Positions 1 to 9,400 of a DNA stretch of 64,000 bases are shown here, in pieces. The notes under the pieces are model-generated. The model saw only the letters and a program-made list of their open reading frames with translations, was not told where the DNA came from and did not search any database. This stretch comes from Streptomyces lincolnensis. Its GTDB lineage: Bacteria; Actinomycetota; Actinomycetes; Streptomycetales; Streptomycetaceae. Positions within the stretch are counted from its first letter, which is position 1. Every line of letters starts with the position of its first letter. The stretch is from the NCBI RefSeq assembly GCF_001685355.1, contig NZ_CP016438.1, positions 6,448,001 to 6,512,000 of the forward strand, in the 5' to 3' direction. A program made the position numbers and the translations under genes.

Positions 1-81
1 CTCGTCGAAGGCGCGCTTCAGGTCGTAACCATGACGCGGGCCGGACTCCAGGAGCCCCAGGAGGGTGTGACCGATGGACAT
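1..81 (-). CDS. PadR family transcriptional regulator (N-terminal fragment, cut by window edge)
   Basis: Only the first 27 codons are present, read leftwards from the ATG at 81. They give the typical PadR opening: a Met-Ser start, a Leu-Leu-Gly-Leu-Leu helix, then Gly-Pro-x-His-Gly-Tyr-Asp-Leu-Lys. PadR proteins are winged-helix repressors whose first helices carry this block, and they usually control a neighbouring transporter or their own promoter. The target would lie to the left of the window. The AT-rich upstream region holds inverted repeats that suit autoregulation. Family assignment is good; function is unknown. Confidence 0.8.
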   Translation of the reverse strand, partial: MSIGHTLLGLLESGPRHGYDLKRAFDE

Positions 82-90
82 GTCAAGCAC

Positions 91-121
91 TGTACACACC
101 GTGTATACCCCGCATGTATAC
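91..121. promoter_or_regulatory. Candidate PadR operator/promoter
   Basis: TGTACAC and GTGTATA form an inverted repeat with one mismatch (91-107, 3-bp centre). GTATAC occurs twice, at 103-108 and 116-121. This is the only AT-rich stretch near the divergent ends and it sits 10-40 bp upstream of the padR start. That is where an autoregulatory PadR site is normally found. Inference from position and symmetry only. Confidence 0.4.
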
Positions 122-222
122 GTCGTGTGTGCAGAGCTCGGCGGAGGGTGTGGAGGCGCAGGTGAGAGCCCATTGTCACGATTCCGCTACACGGGCCGAA
201 GGCCTCCCGAGACCCGCCCCCT

Positions 223-486
223 TCAGTTCCCCTCGGGCCGCCGGGGTCCGGGTGCGGGGCCCCCGGGCGGCCGCCCGCGGCGGGGCAGCGGCCCCGCGTC
301 GCCGGGCAGCCGCCCCGCCTCCTTCAGGGCCCTCCGCAGCAGGAACTCGATCTGTGCGTTGGCCGAGCGCAGATCGTCCCCGGCCCACCGCGCCAGCGCC
401 TCGTACACCGCGGGGTCCAGCCGCAACAGCACCTGCTTGCGCTGCGGCCGGCCTTGAGGGGCCGAACCCCCGGAGGGAGCCGTCAC
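223..486 (-). CDS. Small ribbon-helix-helix-like protein
   Basis: This 87-residue protein starts at a GTG that overlaps the stop of the upstream band-7 gene in a GTGA arrangement, so the two are translationally coupled. Residues about 15-55 (Arg-Lys-Gln-Val-Leu-Leu-Arg-Leu-Asp-Pro, then two amphipathic helices) look like an Arc/CopG-type ribbon-helix-helix DNA-binding fold. The C-terminal third is Pro/Gly/Arg-rich and probably disordered. No toxin partner is visible, so an antitoxin role is not supported. Its use with an SPFH membrane protein is unexplained. Confidence 0.65.
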   Translation of the reverse strand: MTAPSGGSAPQGRPQRKQVLLRLDPAVYEALARWAGDDLRSANAQIEFLLRRALKEAGRLPGDAGPLPRRGRPPGGPAPGPRRPEGN

Positions 487-1418
487 TGGTAGAGCGTCCC
501 CGTGTTCAGGACCGGCTGCGGGGCCCGGTCACCGCACAGGACCACCATCAGGTTGGACACCATCGCCGCCTTCCGTTCCTCGTCGAGCGTGACGATGTCC
601 TGCTCGGTGATCCGGGCGAGCGCCGCCTCGACCATGCCGACGGCTCCGTCCACGATCTGGCGCCGGGCCGCGACGACCGCGCCGGCCTGCTGTCGCTGGA
701 GCATCGCCGAGGCGATCTCGGGGGCGTACGCGAGGTGCGTGAAGCGGGACTCGATGATGTGCACCCCGGCCGCCTCCACGCGTGCGTGCAGTTCGACCGC
801 GAGCTTCTCGGTGATCTCCTCGGCGTTGCCGCGCAGCGAGAGCCCGTCCTCGTCGTGGGCGTCGTACGGGTACTCGATGGCGATGTGCCGCACGGCCGCC
901 TCGGTCTGGGTGGAGACGAACTCGAAGTAGTCGTCCACCTCGAAGGTGGCCTGCGCGGTGTCCTCGACCCGCCACACCACGACCGCGGCGAGCTCGATCG
1001 GGTTGCCGTAGGCGTCGTTGACCTTGAGGACCGCGGTCTCGTGGTTGCGGACGCGGGTTGAGATCTTCTCGCGGGAGGTGAGCGGATTCACCCAGCGCAG
1101 CCCGTCCTCGCGGATCGTCCCCCGGTAGCGCCCGAAGAGCTGGACGACCCGGGCCTCCCCGGGCGCCACCGTGTTCAGACCGCACATGGCGATGAAGGCG
1201 GCCAGGGCGATCATGATCCCCCCGATGATCAGGGCGGCCTTGGCGCCGTCCGCGCCGACGGTCGTGGCGCTCACGGCCAGGCCGATGCCGGCCAGCAGGC
1301 CGACCAGCCCCAGCAGTAGGGCGAGCCCGCCGCCGATGCTGTTCGCGGTGAACTCCCGCACGCGCGGTGCGGGCATCTCGGGTGCGTCGATGGTGGGTGT
1401 CGTGTCGTGCGTGGGCAT
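483..1418 (-). CDS. SPFH/band 7 domain membrane protein
   Basis: The protein has 311 residues. Two hydrophobic segments (about 28-50 and 60-82) are followed by an SPFH/prohibitin domain (about 85-250) beginning with a Val-x-Pro-Gly-Glu-Ala motif. The tail is helical and Ala/Arg-rich. SPFH proteins form membrane-associated oligomers that organise lipid domains or protease complexes. The gene is first in a two-gene operon with the RHH-like protein. Its promoter region contains two overlapping perfect palindromes, so it is probably under a dedicated repressor. No adjacent NfeD-type protease was found. Confidence 0.85.
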   Translation of the reverse strand: MPTHDTTPTIDAPEMPAPRVREFTANSIGGGLALLLGLVGLLAGIGLAVSATTVGADGAKAALIIGGIMIALAAFIAMCGLNTVAPGEARVVQLFGRYRGTIREDGLRWVNPLTSREKISTRVRNHETAVLKVNDAYGNPIELAAVVVWRVEDTAQATFEVDDYFEFVSTQTEAAVRHIAIEYPYDAHDEDGLSLRGNAEEITEKLAVELHARVEAAGVHIIESRFTHLAYAPEIASAMLQRQQAGAVVAARRQIVDGAVGMVEAALARITEQDIVTLDEERKAAMVSNLMVVLCGDRAPQPVLNTGTLYQ

Positions 1419-1445
1419 GGATGGTCCCCCGTTCCTCGGTCCTAG

Positions 1446-1472
1446 CTTAGCTATAGCTAAGTGATATCACTT
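1446..1472. promoter_or_regulatory. Two overlapping perfect palindromes upstream of band-7 operon
   Basis: CTTAGCTATAGCTAAG (1446-1461) and AAGTGATATCACTT (1459-1472) are each perfect inverted repeats and share three bases. They sit 28-54 bp upstream of the band-7 ATG in an unusually AT-rich patch, where the promoter core is expected. A GntR- or similar repressor operator is the likely meaning. The cognate regulator is not in the window. Confidence 0.5.
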
Positions 1473-1655
1473 TAGCGCGTGATGACAACCCTTGTCGCCC
1501 CTCGATCGTCGGTACCAGTGGGACGGGTGCTGATTCTCACGTCCGTAAAAGACCGGATCGAAGCCTCTTTGTCACATCAAGCGGTGTTAGCTTTCTCAGC
1601 TGGTGTGAGCCATGAACCTGTGTGACAGCAGCGAACGAAGCGGAGCGACGGAGCC

Positions 1656-4010
1656 ATGGGACGAGCGGAAGAGAGACGAGCGCGGCAGCGCGGTGGCCAC
1701 CGCGCGGCGCCCACCAGCTCGTCCGCGACGCCCGCCGCGGGCGTCACCGGCGGCCGGGCGGCGGCCCGCAGGGCGGCCAAGGGCGGCGGCCGGGCCAAGG
1801 ACGGCAAGAGCCGAATACGCAGGCTGTTCACCTGGAAGAAGATGCTCGGCACGTTCTTCGGGCTGTGCCTGCTCGGCATCGGCGCCTTCATCGTGCTGTA
1901 CCTGGTGACGCCGATCCCCCCGGCGAACGCCGACGCCAAGGTGCAGAGCAACATCTACAAGTACAGCAACGGCGACCTGCTGGCCCGCACCGGCACCCTG
2001 AACCGCGAGATCGTGAACCTGGCCGAGGTGCCCAAGCCCGTCCAGCGGACCTTCGTCGCCGCCGAGAACAAGACCTTCTACCAGGACTCCGGCGTCGACC
2101 TCAGGGGTACCGCGCGCGGTCTGTTCAACACGTTCACGGGCAAGGGCGCACAGGGTGGTTCGACGATCACCCAGCAGTACGTCAAGAACTACTACCTGAC
2201 CCAGGAACAGACCGTCACGCGCAAGCTGAAGGAACTGGTCATCTCGCTGAAGCTGGACCGCGAGAAGCCCAAGGACTACATCCTCGCCGGCTACATCAAC
2301 ACCAGCTACTACGGCCGTGGCGCCTACGGCATCCAGGCCGCCGCCCAGGCCTACTACCGCGTCGACGCCCAGGACCTCAGCGTCGAGCAGGGCGCCTATC
2401 TCGCCGCACTGCTCCAGGCGCCGAACCAGTACGACTGGGCGATCGCCGGCCCCGAGGGCAAGAGGCTGGTGCAGAACCGCTGGAACTACGTTCTCGACAA
2501 CATGGTCGAGGAGGGCTGGCTGAGCAAGGACAAGCGCGACGCCATGAAGTTCGAGGTGCCCAAGCCGCCACTGAACGACCCCAGCATGGAGGGCCAGACC
2601 GGCTACCTGGTGAAGTCGGCCGACGCCGCGCTGGAGAGGCGACTGGTCGCGCAGGGCACCGCCGAGGACATCAAGACGGCCCAGGCGATGGTCGACCAGG
2701 GCGGCTGGACCCTCACCCTGAACGTCGACAAGAAGAAGCAGGCGGCGCTGACGGAGGCCGTCAAGACGCAGCTGAACAGCAAGCTGGACCCGAAGAAGCG
2801 GCCGGTGGACGCGGACGTCCAGGCAGGTGCCGTCTCCGTGGACCCGAAGACGGGCGCGGTCGTCGCGATGTACGGCGGCAAGAACTACCTGGACCACTAC
2901 CTCAACAACGCGACCCGCACGGACTACCAGCCCGCCTCCACGTTCAAGCCCGTCATCCTGGCCGCCGCCCTGGAGGAGAAGGCCGAGACCCAGGACGGCA
3001 AGCCGATCACGGCGAACACGATCTACGACGGCACGAGCAAGCGTCAGGTGGTCGACAACGGCACCAAGGTCGGGTTCGCCCCGGAGAACGAGGACGACGA
3101 GGACTACGGGAAGATCACCGTCCAGCGGGCGATGAACGACTCCGTCAACTCCGTCTTCGCGCAGATGGGCGTCGACGTCGGTATGTCCGAGGTGATGAAG
3201 GTCGGGGGCCTGCTCGGTCTGGACACCAAGGGTCTCCAGGCGGTGCCCGCGCAGACCCTGGGCACCATGGGCGCGAGCCCGCTGGAGATGGCCGGCGTCT
3301 ACGCGACCCTCGACAACCACGGCAAGAAGGTCACTCCGGCGCTCATCAAGTCCGTCGAGCACAACTCCCGGACGGTCACCTTCCCCGACCCGATCGGCGA
3401 GCAGGTCATCAGCCCCGAGGCCGCCGACACGGTCACCTCGGTGCTGACCGGCGTGGTCGACGACGGTACGGCCAAGAGGTCCGTGCAGGACAACCCCAAG
3501 CGTGACGGGCAGCAGGTCGCGGGCAAGACGGGTACGTCCGACGACAACAAGTCGGCCTGGTTCACCGGCTACACGCCCGACCTGGTCACCTCGGTCGGCC
3601 TGTTCGGCGAGGACAACAAGCCGCCGCATCCGCAGGTCCCGATGTACAAGGCGGGCGGCGAGCCCCGTGTCAACGGCGGTGGCTTCCCGGCGCAGATCTG
3701 GGCGGCGTACATGTTCGGGGTGACGGCCACGGACACCAAGTTCGACCTGGACACCGACCAGGGCGCGGCGGTGCGGCCCACCGCGACGCCGACGATCACC
3801 CAGCGTCCGACGCCGACGCCGACGAAGGATCCGACGACGGCGCCCCCGACGTCCGCGTCCCCGACGAGCCCGTCGCCGACGCCGACCAACTCGCCGACCC
3901 CGCCCAGTCAGTCCCCGACGACGTCCGCACCGCCGTCGATCCCGACGACGACGAGTCCGCCGGCGGACGGCGAACCGGTGGACCCGTTCAACCCCGACGA
4001 GGATCAATAA
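1656..4010 (+). CDS. Bifunctional penicillin-binding protein (GT51 transglycosylase + transpeptidase)
   Basis: This 784-residue class A PBP polymerises and cross-links peptidoglycan on the outer face of the membrane. A basic cytoplasmic N-terminus (1-60) precedes one membrane anchor (about 68-90). The GT51 domain has the catalytic Glu near residue 137 and the Gly-Gly-Ser-Thr-Ile-Thr-Gln-Gln motif at 167-174. The transpeptidase domain has Ser-x-x-Lys at 428-431, Ser-Val-Asn at 496-498 and Lys-Thr-Gly-Thr at 624-627. The last roughly 80 residues are a Pro/Thr/Ser-rich tail, common in actinobacterial PBPs. The start at 1656 follows a GACGGAG ribosome site. A terminator lies just downstream. Confidence 0.95.
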   Translation: MGRAEERRARQRGGHRAAPTSSSATPAAGVTGGRAAARRAAKGGGRAKDGKSRIRRLFTWKKMLGTFFGLCLLGIGAFIVLYLVTPIPPANADAKVQSNIYKYSNGDLLARTGTLNREIVNLAEVPKPVQRTFVAAENKTFYQDSGVDLRGTARGLFNTFTGKGAQGGSTITQQYVKNYYLTQEQTVTRKLKELVISLKLDREKPKDYILAGYINTSYYGRGAYGIQAAAQAYYRVDAQDLSVEQGAYLAALLQAPNQYDWAIAGPEGKRLVQNRWNYVLDNMVEEGWLSKDKRDAMKFEVPKPPLNDPSMEGQTGYLVKSADAALERRLVAQGTAEDIKTAQAMVDQGGWTLTLNVDKKKQAALTEAVKTQLNSKLDPKKRPVDADVQAGAVSVDPKTGAVVAMYGGKNYLDHYLNNATRTDYQPASTFKPVILAAALEEKAETQDGKPITANTIYDGTSKRQVVDNGTKVGFAPENEDDEDYGKITVQRAMNDSVNSVFAQMGVDVGMSEVMKVGGLLGLDTKGLQAVPAQTLGTMGASPLEMAGVYATLDNHGKKVTPALIKSVEHNSRTVTFPDPIGEQVISPEAADTVTSVLTGVVDDGTAKRSVQDNPKRDGQQVAGKTGTSDDNKSAWFTGYTPDLVTSVGLFGEDNKPPHPQVPMYKAGGEPRVNGGGFPAQIWAAYMFGVTATDTKFDLDTDQGAAVRPTATPTITQRPTPTPTKDPTTAPPTSASPTSPSPTPTNSPTPPSQSPTTSAPPSIPTTTSPPADGEPVDPFNPDEDQ

Positions 4011-4045
4011 CTCCCCAGCACGCACACAAGGGGCAGCACGCGCAC

Positions 4046-4075
4046 AAGGGGCAGCCGGAAATCCGGCTGCCCCTT
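4046..4075. terminator. Intrinsic terminator after the PBP gene
   Basis: A 13-bp perfect stem (AAGGGGCAGCCGG with its complement) closes a 4-base loop, 36 bp past the PBP stop. The same stem core, AGGGGCAGCCG, is reused in the hairpin at 5568-5595. Confidence 0.8.
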
Positions 4076-4187
4076 CCGCATGTCCGTCCGTAATTCCTTT
4101 CCGGAAAGGCGTCTTTACGCCAGGGCATGTATTCCCGTCGTTCATCTGTCGTAGTGTCGGCGGCGACCGAAGAGAGCGAGGGGGCCC

Positions 4188-4664
4188 ATGAAAAGCGGAA
4201 TCACCGCGTTCATTCTGACGGCCCTGATCGGTGTCGGCGGCTGGATGTGGCTGGACCGGGACGACGCCGGCGGCGGCCGAAAGGAATCCGCGGCCAAGGG
4301 CGTCACGGGTGCCAAGGGCGTCAACGGCTCACGGACCTTCGAGGACTGGAAGGCGGGCGTGCAAAGGCTCAGCCTCTCCGCCGACGGCCACCGCGAACGG
4401 TCCGCACTGGAAGACGGGCACGTCTACGTCGTCACGCTGACCTGCGAGGGGACACGCGGCCTGGTGGTCGCGGGCATCGGCGAGATGCCCATGGGCGTGC
4501 CCCTGAAGTGTGACGACGGCGCCAAGGAGGTCGAGCTGCACGGCGTGACCTCCGAGGCGGTGGGCCCTCGGGCGGACCTCGTCCTGCGGCTTCCGCGAGG
4601 GGCGGCGACGGACGTCCGGCTCGGCTGGCACGTCGTATCCGAAGGCCGCCTTCCCGGCCGCTGA
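4188..4664 (+). CDS. Small membrane-anchored or secreted protein, function unknown
   Basis: The protein has 158 residues. A hydrophobic segment at about 5-22 is followed by Asp-Arg-Asp-Asp and a low-complexity Gly/Lys linker. That fits a single-pass anchor with the rest outside the membrane. The remainder (about 55-155) has two Cys that could pair. The start follows a purine-rich GCGAGGGGGC site. It heads a run of small secreted proteins but does not resemble them. Family not recognised. Confidence 0.7.
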   Translation: MKSGITAFILTALIGVGGWMWLDRDDAGGGRKESAAKGVTGAKGVNGSRTFEDWKAGVQRLSLSADGHRERSALEDGHVYVVTLTCEGTRGLVVAGIGEMPMGVPLKCDDGAKEVELHGVTSEAVGPRADLVLRLPRGAATDVRLGWHVVSEGRLPGR

Positions 4665-4709
4665 ACAATTCTCTGTGAACCACGACAACAGCACATGGGG
4701 GGAATCACC

Positions 4710-5105
4710 ATGTTCAAGCGCACATGGGCACGACTTGCCGTCGTCGGCAGCGGCGCCGCACTCGTCGTAGGGTCGATGGCCGGCGTTTCGAATGCCGCGG
4801 GCGACTCCATCTACAAGGCCTATGCGGGAAATGACATCGGCTGCGGAGCGTACGGCGAGTTCCAGTCCGAGGGCGAGATCTTCGAACTCTGGGACACCTG
4901 CAAGGACGACCACTCCGTGTACATCCGCTACTGCGTCGGCGCCGACTACTCCGACTGCGAGGGCGGTTACAACCGCCGGGGTGCCAACACGTTGGAGAAG
5001 TTCAACGAGAGCTACGCCGAGGGCACCAAGGTCAAGTTCAAGGTCTGTGTCACGGAGGGCTACCGGGACGTGTACTGCGGCTCCTACACCTACGGAACCG
5101 CCTGA
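4710..5105 (+). CDS. Small secreted Cys-rich protein (member 1 of a local three-gene family)
   Basis: This is a 131-residue protein whose ATG at 4710 follows a GGGGGGA ribosome site; the in-frame ATG at 4695 lies upstream of that site. A Sec signal peptide (about 1-30, Arg/Lys n-region, Ala-rich h-region, cut near Asn-Ala-Ala) precedes a mature domain with six Cys, probably three disulfides. The central Gly-Glu-Ile-x-x-Leu-x-Asp block and the later Lys-Val-Cys segment align with the products at 5151 and 5642. The three are therefore divergent paralogues. Function unknown; an extracellular role is certain only as far as the signal peptide implies. Confidence 0.75.
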   Translation: MFKRTWARLAVVGSGAALVVGSMAGVSNAAGDSIYKAYAGNDIGCGAYGEFQSEGEIFELWDTCKDDHSVYIRYCVGADYSDCEGGYNRRGANTLEKFNESYAEGTKVKFKVCVTEGYRDVYCGSYTYGTA

Positions 5106-5150
5106 TCCACGGCAACACCCTCGAACTCCCCGACCATGAAAGGGAAAACG

Positions 5151-5552
5151 ATGAACAAGAACATCTCCCGTGTTCTGATGGGCGCACTCGGAGCGCTGGT
5201 GCTGGCGGGCACGCAGACCGGAGTGTCCTACGCGGACGGTGCCAACATCAGAGCCATTCCCGCGCTGGTGACCGGCGAGGCGGGCGGCGCGGCCGAGTTC
5301 AAGCCCTACGGCGAGCACCTGTACATCGAGGACAACGTCGCCGACGGCAACTCGATCGTGGCGCACATGCAGTACGGCTCGAAGGACCAGTGGTGGTTCA
5401 ACCACGACGGCTCCGGCACGACCCGTCACCTCGACTTCGACATCACTGACGGCACCGCCGTGCACCTGGCGGCCTGCAGGGGCAACTGGGGCGGCTCCGT
5501 GGAGGACAGCGAGATCTTCGCCTGCGGTCTGTGGAAGCACACCACGGCCTGA
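5151..5552 (+). CDS. Small secreted protein (member 2 of the local family)
   Basis: The protein has 133 residues from the ATG at 5151, which has AAAGGGAAA just upstream; an ATG at 5136 is possible but has a poorer site. The signal peptide ends near Ser-Tyr-Ala-Asp. The mature part has two Cys and the family pattern: Gly-Glu-His-Leu-x-Ile-x-Asp, then Asp-Gly-x-Ser-x-Val, then a C-terminal Ala-Cys followed by Gly-x-x-Glu-Asp-Ser. It lies 45 bp after member 1 on the same strand and is probably cotranscribed. A strong hairpin follows. Confidence 0.75.
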   Translation: MNKNISRVLMGALGALVLAGTQTGVSYADGANIRAIPALVTGEAGGAAEFKPYGEHLYIEDNVADGNSIVAHMQYGSKDQWWFNHDGSGTTRHLDFDITDGTAVHLAACRGNWGGSVEDSEIFACGLWKHTTA

Positions 5553-5567
5553 CGCACGGCGGCACGA

Positions 5568-5595
5568 AGGGGCAGCCGGAACGTCGGCTGCCCCT
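5568..5595. terminator. Bidirectional terminator between convergent secreted-protein genes
   Basis: An 11-bp stem (AGGGGCAGCCG and complement) with a 6-base loop sits between convergent genes ending at 5552 and 5642. Its stem core matches the hairpin at 4046-4075. Confidence 0.75.
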
Positions 5596-5641
5596 CTGCC
5601 CCTCTGTCGCCCTTGAGGCGCCCCCCCCGGCGCCCCGGAGG

Positions 5642-6058
5642 TCAGGAGAGGGTGACTTCCCAGTCCCGGTTGCAGTTGCGGATCGTGCTGCTGCTGGCCT
5701 CCAGGCTGCCCTTCCAGTCGGCGATGCACGCCTTGATGTTGACGGTGTGTCCCTCGCCCAGGTTCAGGTTGACGTCGCGCACCGAGTCCACGCCGTCCCG
5801 GTTGAAGTAGGTGTACGAGTGGAAGCGGCCCTCGGACTGGTCCCACCACCGGAAGAGGGCGACCGCGGAGTGCCCGTCCTTGGCGGTGTCCTTGATGAGC
5901 AGGTGTTCGCCGTCGGCCTTCCAGGTCACCCGCGATCCGTCCGGGTAGGACTCGACGACCCGGTCGTACTGGTTCGCGTGGGCGACGCCGGCCTGGGTGC
6001 CGACCAGTACCGCGGTGCCGAGCACCGCGAAGATCCCCCGCTTGACGATCTTGTGCAT
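5642..6058 (-). CDS. Small secreted protein (member 3 of the local family, opposite strand)
   Basis: The protein has 138 residues from the ATG at 6058, which follows GGGGGAA; the upstream in-frame ATG at 6073 lacks such a site. The signal peptide is cut near Ala-His-Ala-Asn. The mature part closely matches member 2 through Gly-Glu-His-Leu-Leu-Ile-Lys-Asp, Asp-Gly-His-Ser-Ala-Val and a shared Ala-Cys-Ile-Ala-Asp-Trp-Lys-Gly segment, with two Cys. It is convergent to members 1 and 2, so the array arose by duplication with inversion. Function unknown. Confidence 0.75.
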   Translation of the reverse strand: MHKIVKRGIFAVLGTAVLVGTQAGVAHANQYDRVVESYPDGSRVTWKADGEHLLIKDTAKDGHSAVALFRWWDQSEGRFHSYTYFNRDGVDSVRDVNLNLGEGHTVNIKACIADWKGSLEASSSTIRNCNRDWEVTLS

Positions 6059-6440
6059 GTGTTCCCCCAACATGGTCCGTGCGCGCGCTCTGTAACGGTT
6101 TCCGCGCGCACCGTGTTCGAAAACATATACGATTTACGGGTGGGGCTCCAGTGGTTTCCGGGACCAAGTGGCAGGGCGGACCGGTGACTTGGGGATCCTG
6201 AGAATGGGATAAGAATTTCATTGACCATGACAACTCCGGTGACTCATGCTTCCCCTGTTACGGGGAGGGGACTGACACACCTCGTGCGCGGCACTGACCA
6301 GCCGGCACGCTCCATCAGCCCTTGATTCACGCTGCCTCACCGGCCCGGCGGGCTCACGCCTGCCCATGTGCCGTGGCGTACCGCCTCTCCCTTCCGTGAC
6401 GTCCGTCGGCTCGACGGACGTCCTCGCAGAAGGAGAATCC
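6059..6440. other. Intergenic region with a 5'-UTR hairpin
   Basis: About 380 bp separate two divergent secreted-protein genes. An AT-rich patch (around 6120-6135) suits the promoter of the leftward gene. No RNA gene was seen. A perfect 11-bp stem (GACGTCCGTCG and complement, 3-base loop) at 6398-6422 ends eight bases before the AAGGAG site of the TTG-initiated gene at 6441, so it could affect translation of that gene. Confidence 0.45.
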
Positions 6441-9400
6441 TTGAGGTTCCACAGACGTACGCGAGCACGGCTGGCCGCCCTGGCGGCCGGCGCGGTGTTC
6501 GCGAGCCTCGTCCAGTCCGTGGCCTGGGCCGACCAGCCCACGGCCCCGCCCGGCGACACCGCACCCGCCCCGAAGCGGACGGCCGCCGCGGCGAAGCCCC
6601 TGGCCGACGCGGTGCCCACGGCCCGGCGCGCGGCCCTGCTGGGGACGTCCTGGAAGGAGTCGGGCGATCTCGCCTGGACCACCTCGGGCGACGCGCAGGG
6701 CTTCCATGTGCTCACCGCCCGGAAGAGCGACGGCTACACCTGGCGCACCGCCGCCTCACTGTCCGAGCCCGGCTTCGACGCCGACGCCTGGATAGGCAAC
6801 ACCTGCGTCACCGGGTCGGGCAAGCGGGCCGTGGTCGTCTACGCGCCCCGCGCCTTCACCAACAAGCCCCCCATGATGGCCCGGGGCGGCTTCACCGCGA
6901 TCGTCGACCTGACCGACGGCCGGGTGACCAAGCTGGGGATCAAGTCATCGCTGTCGTACTACAACCCCGGCTGCGGAACGGATGAGACGGCTGTCCTGAC
7001 CCAGTCCGGCGGCGACGACCTGCCCGGCACCCGGCTCGTCCGGCTGGACGCCTCGACCGGCACCCTGAGCAAGCCCGTCGAACTCGACGGACAGGTCACC
7101 TCCGCCGTCCCGGTCGCGGGTGGCGCCATGGCCGCGGCGGCCGGAGCGCAGGTCGTCCGCGTCGACGCGCGAGGCCGCCACACCCCCCTCGTCCGCACCG
7201 ACGGCGTGCCCTACCGACTGACCCCGGACGGTGACGGCGGACTCGCCTTCCTCGACAAGCGGGGCGCGACGTCGAAGGTCAAGCGCATCACCGCCGACGC
7301 CGTCGCCCACCCGGACGCGCGCCGCACCCGCGCGGGCGTGCTGGCCCAGGGACGCGCGACCGAGACCGGCCTGACCCGCAGCGCCGGCACGGTCTACATC
7401 ACCGGCACCACCAGCCGGACGGCCGGTCACCTGCCCACGGCCGTACGGCGGCTGGCGGCCACGCCCAAGGACGTCACCGTCTCCAGCCGCGGCGACGCCG
7501 TGCTGACCCACACCTCGTGGGCGGACGGCAAGGGCACGCTGCTGCAACCGGGCGAGAGCAACGGGGCCCGTACCGTGTCGCTCGCGATGACGACCCGCGG
7601 CACCGGCGGCAAGGTCGCCTTCACCGTGGACCCGTCGCGCCGCGTCTCCTCGCACGCCGCCCAGGGCCGGGACCCGTCCCCCGGGCTGCGCACCGGCTCG
7701 GGGAAGGCCGGGACGACGGCGGACCCCAAGGCGAAGCGGACCCTGGCCGCCGCCGGTGACCCCAGCAACCCGGTCGAGGAGGAGCGCACCTGCTCCGTCC
7801 CGCGCAACGACCCCCGCAACCAGGCCATGCAGCCCAAGCCGCGCCAGGTGGAGTGGGCGGTCGACATGGCGGTCAAGGGCCTGCTGAACAAGCACATCTC
7901 GCGGCCGGCCGACTGGAAGAACCTCGGGATGCCGGCCTACCAGCCGCAGACCCTCTTCGCGAACCCCGCGCTGGGCGGCGGCGGCCGTGCCATCGCACAG
8001 GTCATGCTCGGTGTCACCACCCAGGAATCCAACATGTGGCAGGCCGCCCGCTCGGCCGTCCCCGGTGTCACCGCCAACCCGCTGATCGGCAACTACTACG
8101 GCATCGACCTCTACGACGGCGACTCGAACAACGACTGGGACGTCGACTTCGCCGAGGCGGACTGCGGCTACGGCATCACGCAGATCACGGACCACATGCG
8201 GATGGCCGGCCGCGAGGACGGACACGGTGGCGAGGCCTGGCCGTACCAGAAGCAGCGCGCCGCGGCCCTCGACTACACCGCGAACATCGCGGCGGGCCTC
8301 CAGACCCTCGTCTCCAAGTGGAACGAGACCCGCGCGGCGGGCATCATCGCCAACCACGGGGCCAACGGACGCCCCGAGAACTGGTACTTCGCCCTGTGGG
8401 CCTACAACTCCGGCTTCCACGCCAAGGGCGCCGCGGGTCAGCCCTGGGGCCTCGGATGGGCCAACAACCCGGCCAACCCCGAATGGGACGCCGGACGGCT
8501 GCCGTTCCTGGAGAACGCGGCCGGCGGCGAGGACGCCAGTGCCGCCGCCCGCCCGCAGAACTGGCCCTATCAGGAGAAGGTCCTCGGATTCGCCGCGCAC
8601 CCGCCGTCCTTCCTGGAGTCTCCGGGTGTGATGGTCCCCGCCTTCCGCCCCTCCAGCTGGAACGGCACGGAAGAGGCGGTCTCCGTCAAGGGCAGCGCCA
8701 AGTACAACAGGGCCCACGTCAAGGCGCCCGAGAGCGCCTTCTGCGACGCCTCCAACTCCTGCACGCCGGGCAAGATCTCGGACGGGGCGTCCAACGACAG
8801 CGGCACCAGCGGCCCGTGCGGCCGCGAGGACTTCAAGTGCTGGTGGAACAAGCCGGTCACCTGGAAGACCGACTGCATCGACACCTGCGGCTTCGAGTTC
8901 GTCCGCTTCGGTGAGAGCACACCGGAGGAGCCCGACGGCACCGCCTACCCGCCGGTCTGCACCACCACCGGCCTGCCGGGCAACGCGCTGATCGTCGACG
9001 ACGTCCCCGCGGGCACGCCCGTCGTCAGGCCCGGCTGCACCAACTCCTGGAAGAACTCCGGCAGCTTCGGGTTCAACTTCGCCAACAACGCCGTCGAGGT
9101 GGTGTATCCGGCCAAGGTCGACCTGCACCAGCTGGGCGCGGGCTTCGGCGGCCACTTCTACTTCGGCCACACCCGCGCGGACGACGCCAAGGGCCAACGG
9201 CTGAAGATCACCGGCACCTGGAAGCTGAAGGACAAGCTCACCGGCCAGGCCAAGGTCATGGTGCACCTGCCCGACCACGGCGCCCACACCAAGTACGCCA
9301 CGTACGAGATCGAGACGGCCCACGGGACCGAGACACGTACGATCTCGCAGCCCGGCGACGGGAACCGCTGGGTCTCGCTCGGCGCCTACCGGTTCGACAA

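Noticed and set aside
223..1418. RHH/band-7 pair as a toxin-antitoxin module
   Set aside because: The partner is a membrane SPFH protein with no toxin features.
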